Positions 63,248 to 64,000 of a stretch of 64,000 nucleotides of DNA are shown in pieces (positions within the stretch are counted from its first letter, which is position 1; the number at the start of each line of letters is the position of its first letter). A program made the translations under genes and the position numbers. This DNA is from Oscillospiraceae bacterium (GTDB taxonomy: Bacteria; Bacillota; Clostridia; Oscillospirales; Oscillospiraceae), in the NCBI GenBank assembly GCA_015067545.1, contig SVMG01000007.1, forward strand, positions 1-64,000. Direction: 5' to 3'. The notes under the pieces were generated by a model. The model was not told the DNA's origin. It worked only from the letters and a program-made list of their open reading frames with translations, and ran no database searches.

Positions 63248-64000
63248 TTAAAATGCCCAGTTGCCGTTACGGAAGATGGGCACGACCTTGCCACCGGCGC
63301 AGATAGCATCGATGTTCATGGTGTCACAGCCGATCATAAAGTCCTCATGGATCATGGAATCATTGATGCCCAGCTGGCGGCACTCTTCCAAAGTTTTGTT
63401 GTGATGATCCCGGATGGTATCGGGGAAGCCCATGCCCACAGCCAGGTGACAGGCGGCGTTCTCATCGAACAACGTGTTGTAGAACAGGATACCGGACTGG
63501 CAGATGGGGCTTTCCTGGGGCACGAGCGCGCACTCGCCCAGGTATGCAGCACCTTCGTCCATGGACAGCATGGTGTTCAGCAGCTCCTCGCCCACTTCGG
63601 CCTTGGCTTCCACAACCTTGCCGTTTTCAAAACGCATATAGAAATTGTCGATCAACTGACCCTGATAGCTCAAAGGCTTGGTGGAGTAGACGATACCCTC
63701 CGCCTTACCCTTCATGGGAGAGATGAAGCACTCCTCAGAAGGAATATTGGGGTTAAACACGATGTTCTGACGGCTTACTTCCGCACCGCCGCAGAAAATG
63801 GCCTCGGGGATCATGCCCACAGTCAGATCCGTGCCATTATCGGCAGTATAGTGAAGGCTTTCGATACCCAAAGAGTTCAGGTAATCGCAACGCTTCTTCA
63901 GGTCGGCATTGTGCTCTTCCCAAGCCTTGATGGGGTCTTCATTCACACGGGAAGTGGAGAGTATTGCCTCCCACAGCTTCTCCACAGCTACACTGGTGCG
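63248..64000 (-). CDS. M29 family aminopeptidase (partial, runs off the right edge)
   Basis: The last 250 residues of a thermophilic-type metalloaminopeptidase (AmpS/PepS/aminopeptidase T group): LHYTADNGTDLTVGMIPEA, NIPSEECFISPMKGKAEGIVYSTKPLSYQGQLIDNFYMRFENGKVVEAKAEVGEELL, LGECALVPQESPICQSGILFYNTLFDENAACHLAVGMGF and the C-terminal IHEDFMIGCDTMNIDA. The conserved Glu, His and Asp of these segments bind the two cobalt or zinc ions. The frame is still open at base 64000, so the N-terminal 150 or so residues lie outside. No clear terminator follows. Confidence 0.93.
   Translation of the reverse strand, partial: RTSVAVEKLWEAILSTSRVNEDPIKAWEEHNADLKKRCDYLNSLGIESLHYTADNGTDLTVGMIPEAIFCGGAEVSRQNIVFNPNIPSEECFISPMKGKAEGIVYSTKPLSYQGQLIDNFYMRFENGKVVEAKAEVGEELLNTMLSMDEGAAYLGECALVPQESPICQSGILFYNTLFDENAACHLAVGMGFPDTIRDHHNKTLEECRQLGINDSMIHEDFMIGCDTMNIDAICAGGKVVPIFRNGNWAF

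Overview
The window looks like chromosome of a Gram-positive, low-to-mid GC gut-type Clostridia, most likely Oscillospirales (Ruminococcaceae/Oscillospiraceae sensu lato). Evidence: strong AGGAGG-type ribosome sites; an IspH-S1 fusion protein; ribosomal protein L27 with the Firmicutes N-terminal extension and the adjacent Prp protease gene; a T-box leader on thrS; a YabE-like G5/3D protein next to rsmA; GerMN and LiaF-like domains. Genus cannot be fixed from sequence alone. No rRNA, CRISPR array, prophage or intact insertion sequence was seen.

Layout. 1-3.5 kb: edge of a carbohydrate ABC uptake locus (LplB-type permease, YesL-like protein, AraC regulator) and a nitrilase-family amidohydrolase. 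3.7-9.3 kb: tRNA-Thr, a lipoprotein, a MazF-type RNase without neighbouring antitoxin, then a leftward operon comEA-like / response regulator / histidine kinase / GerMN lipoprotein / exoA. 9.3-16.6 kb: D,D-carboxypeptidase plus uracil-DNA glycosylase, nnrD, the luxS-mtnN methyl-cycle pair, a tiny signal-peptide-plus-tail protein, an XRE-LiaF-like membrane regulator and a CapA-like protein. 16.7-26.9 kb: O-acetylhomoserine sulfhydrylase, tcdA, lrgAB, rsmA and yabE-like genes, T-box-thrS, a DUF218 protein, an M42 peptidase and an AT-rich DUF4375 lipoprotein. 27-35.1 kb (leftward): a Cys-rich protein, a YhaN/SbcC-like ATPase with a membrane hairpin, a YhaO/SbcD-like phosphoesterase, ymdB, an AraC regulator, obg and the rplU-prp-rpmA ribosomal operon behind an L21-type leader.

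35.1-41 kb is the accessory part: a small XRE regulator divergent from a Cys-rich miniprotein, a membrane-anchored HEVGH metallopeptidase, then tRNA-Val followed by a tandem array of about 170-nt modules. Each module ends with a perfect copy of the tRNA 3' end and can fold into an outer stem enclosing three hairpins. The array is followed by a small membrane zinc-ribbon gene, a broken tyrosine integrase and a third, truncated module. This nested att-like array is the most unusual structure in the window. A drug-export-type ABC pair abuts its right edge.

41-64 kb is mostly core: DUF308 and TSUP membrane proteins, an EF-G paralogue, a P-type-ATPase-like protein that has lost its phosphorylation motif, rlmB, ftsH, tex, the divergent cysteine genes cysE/cysK, a Dabb protein, and the leftward block dnaG / sigma factor / degenerate second sigma / cmk / ispH-S1, then yigZ-hflX, rpmE and the end of an M29 aminopeptidase. 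The degenerate sigma and the pseudo-P-type ATPase are the best protein-level candidates for undescribed functions.
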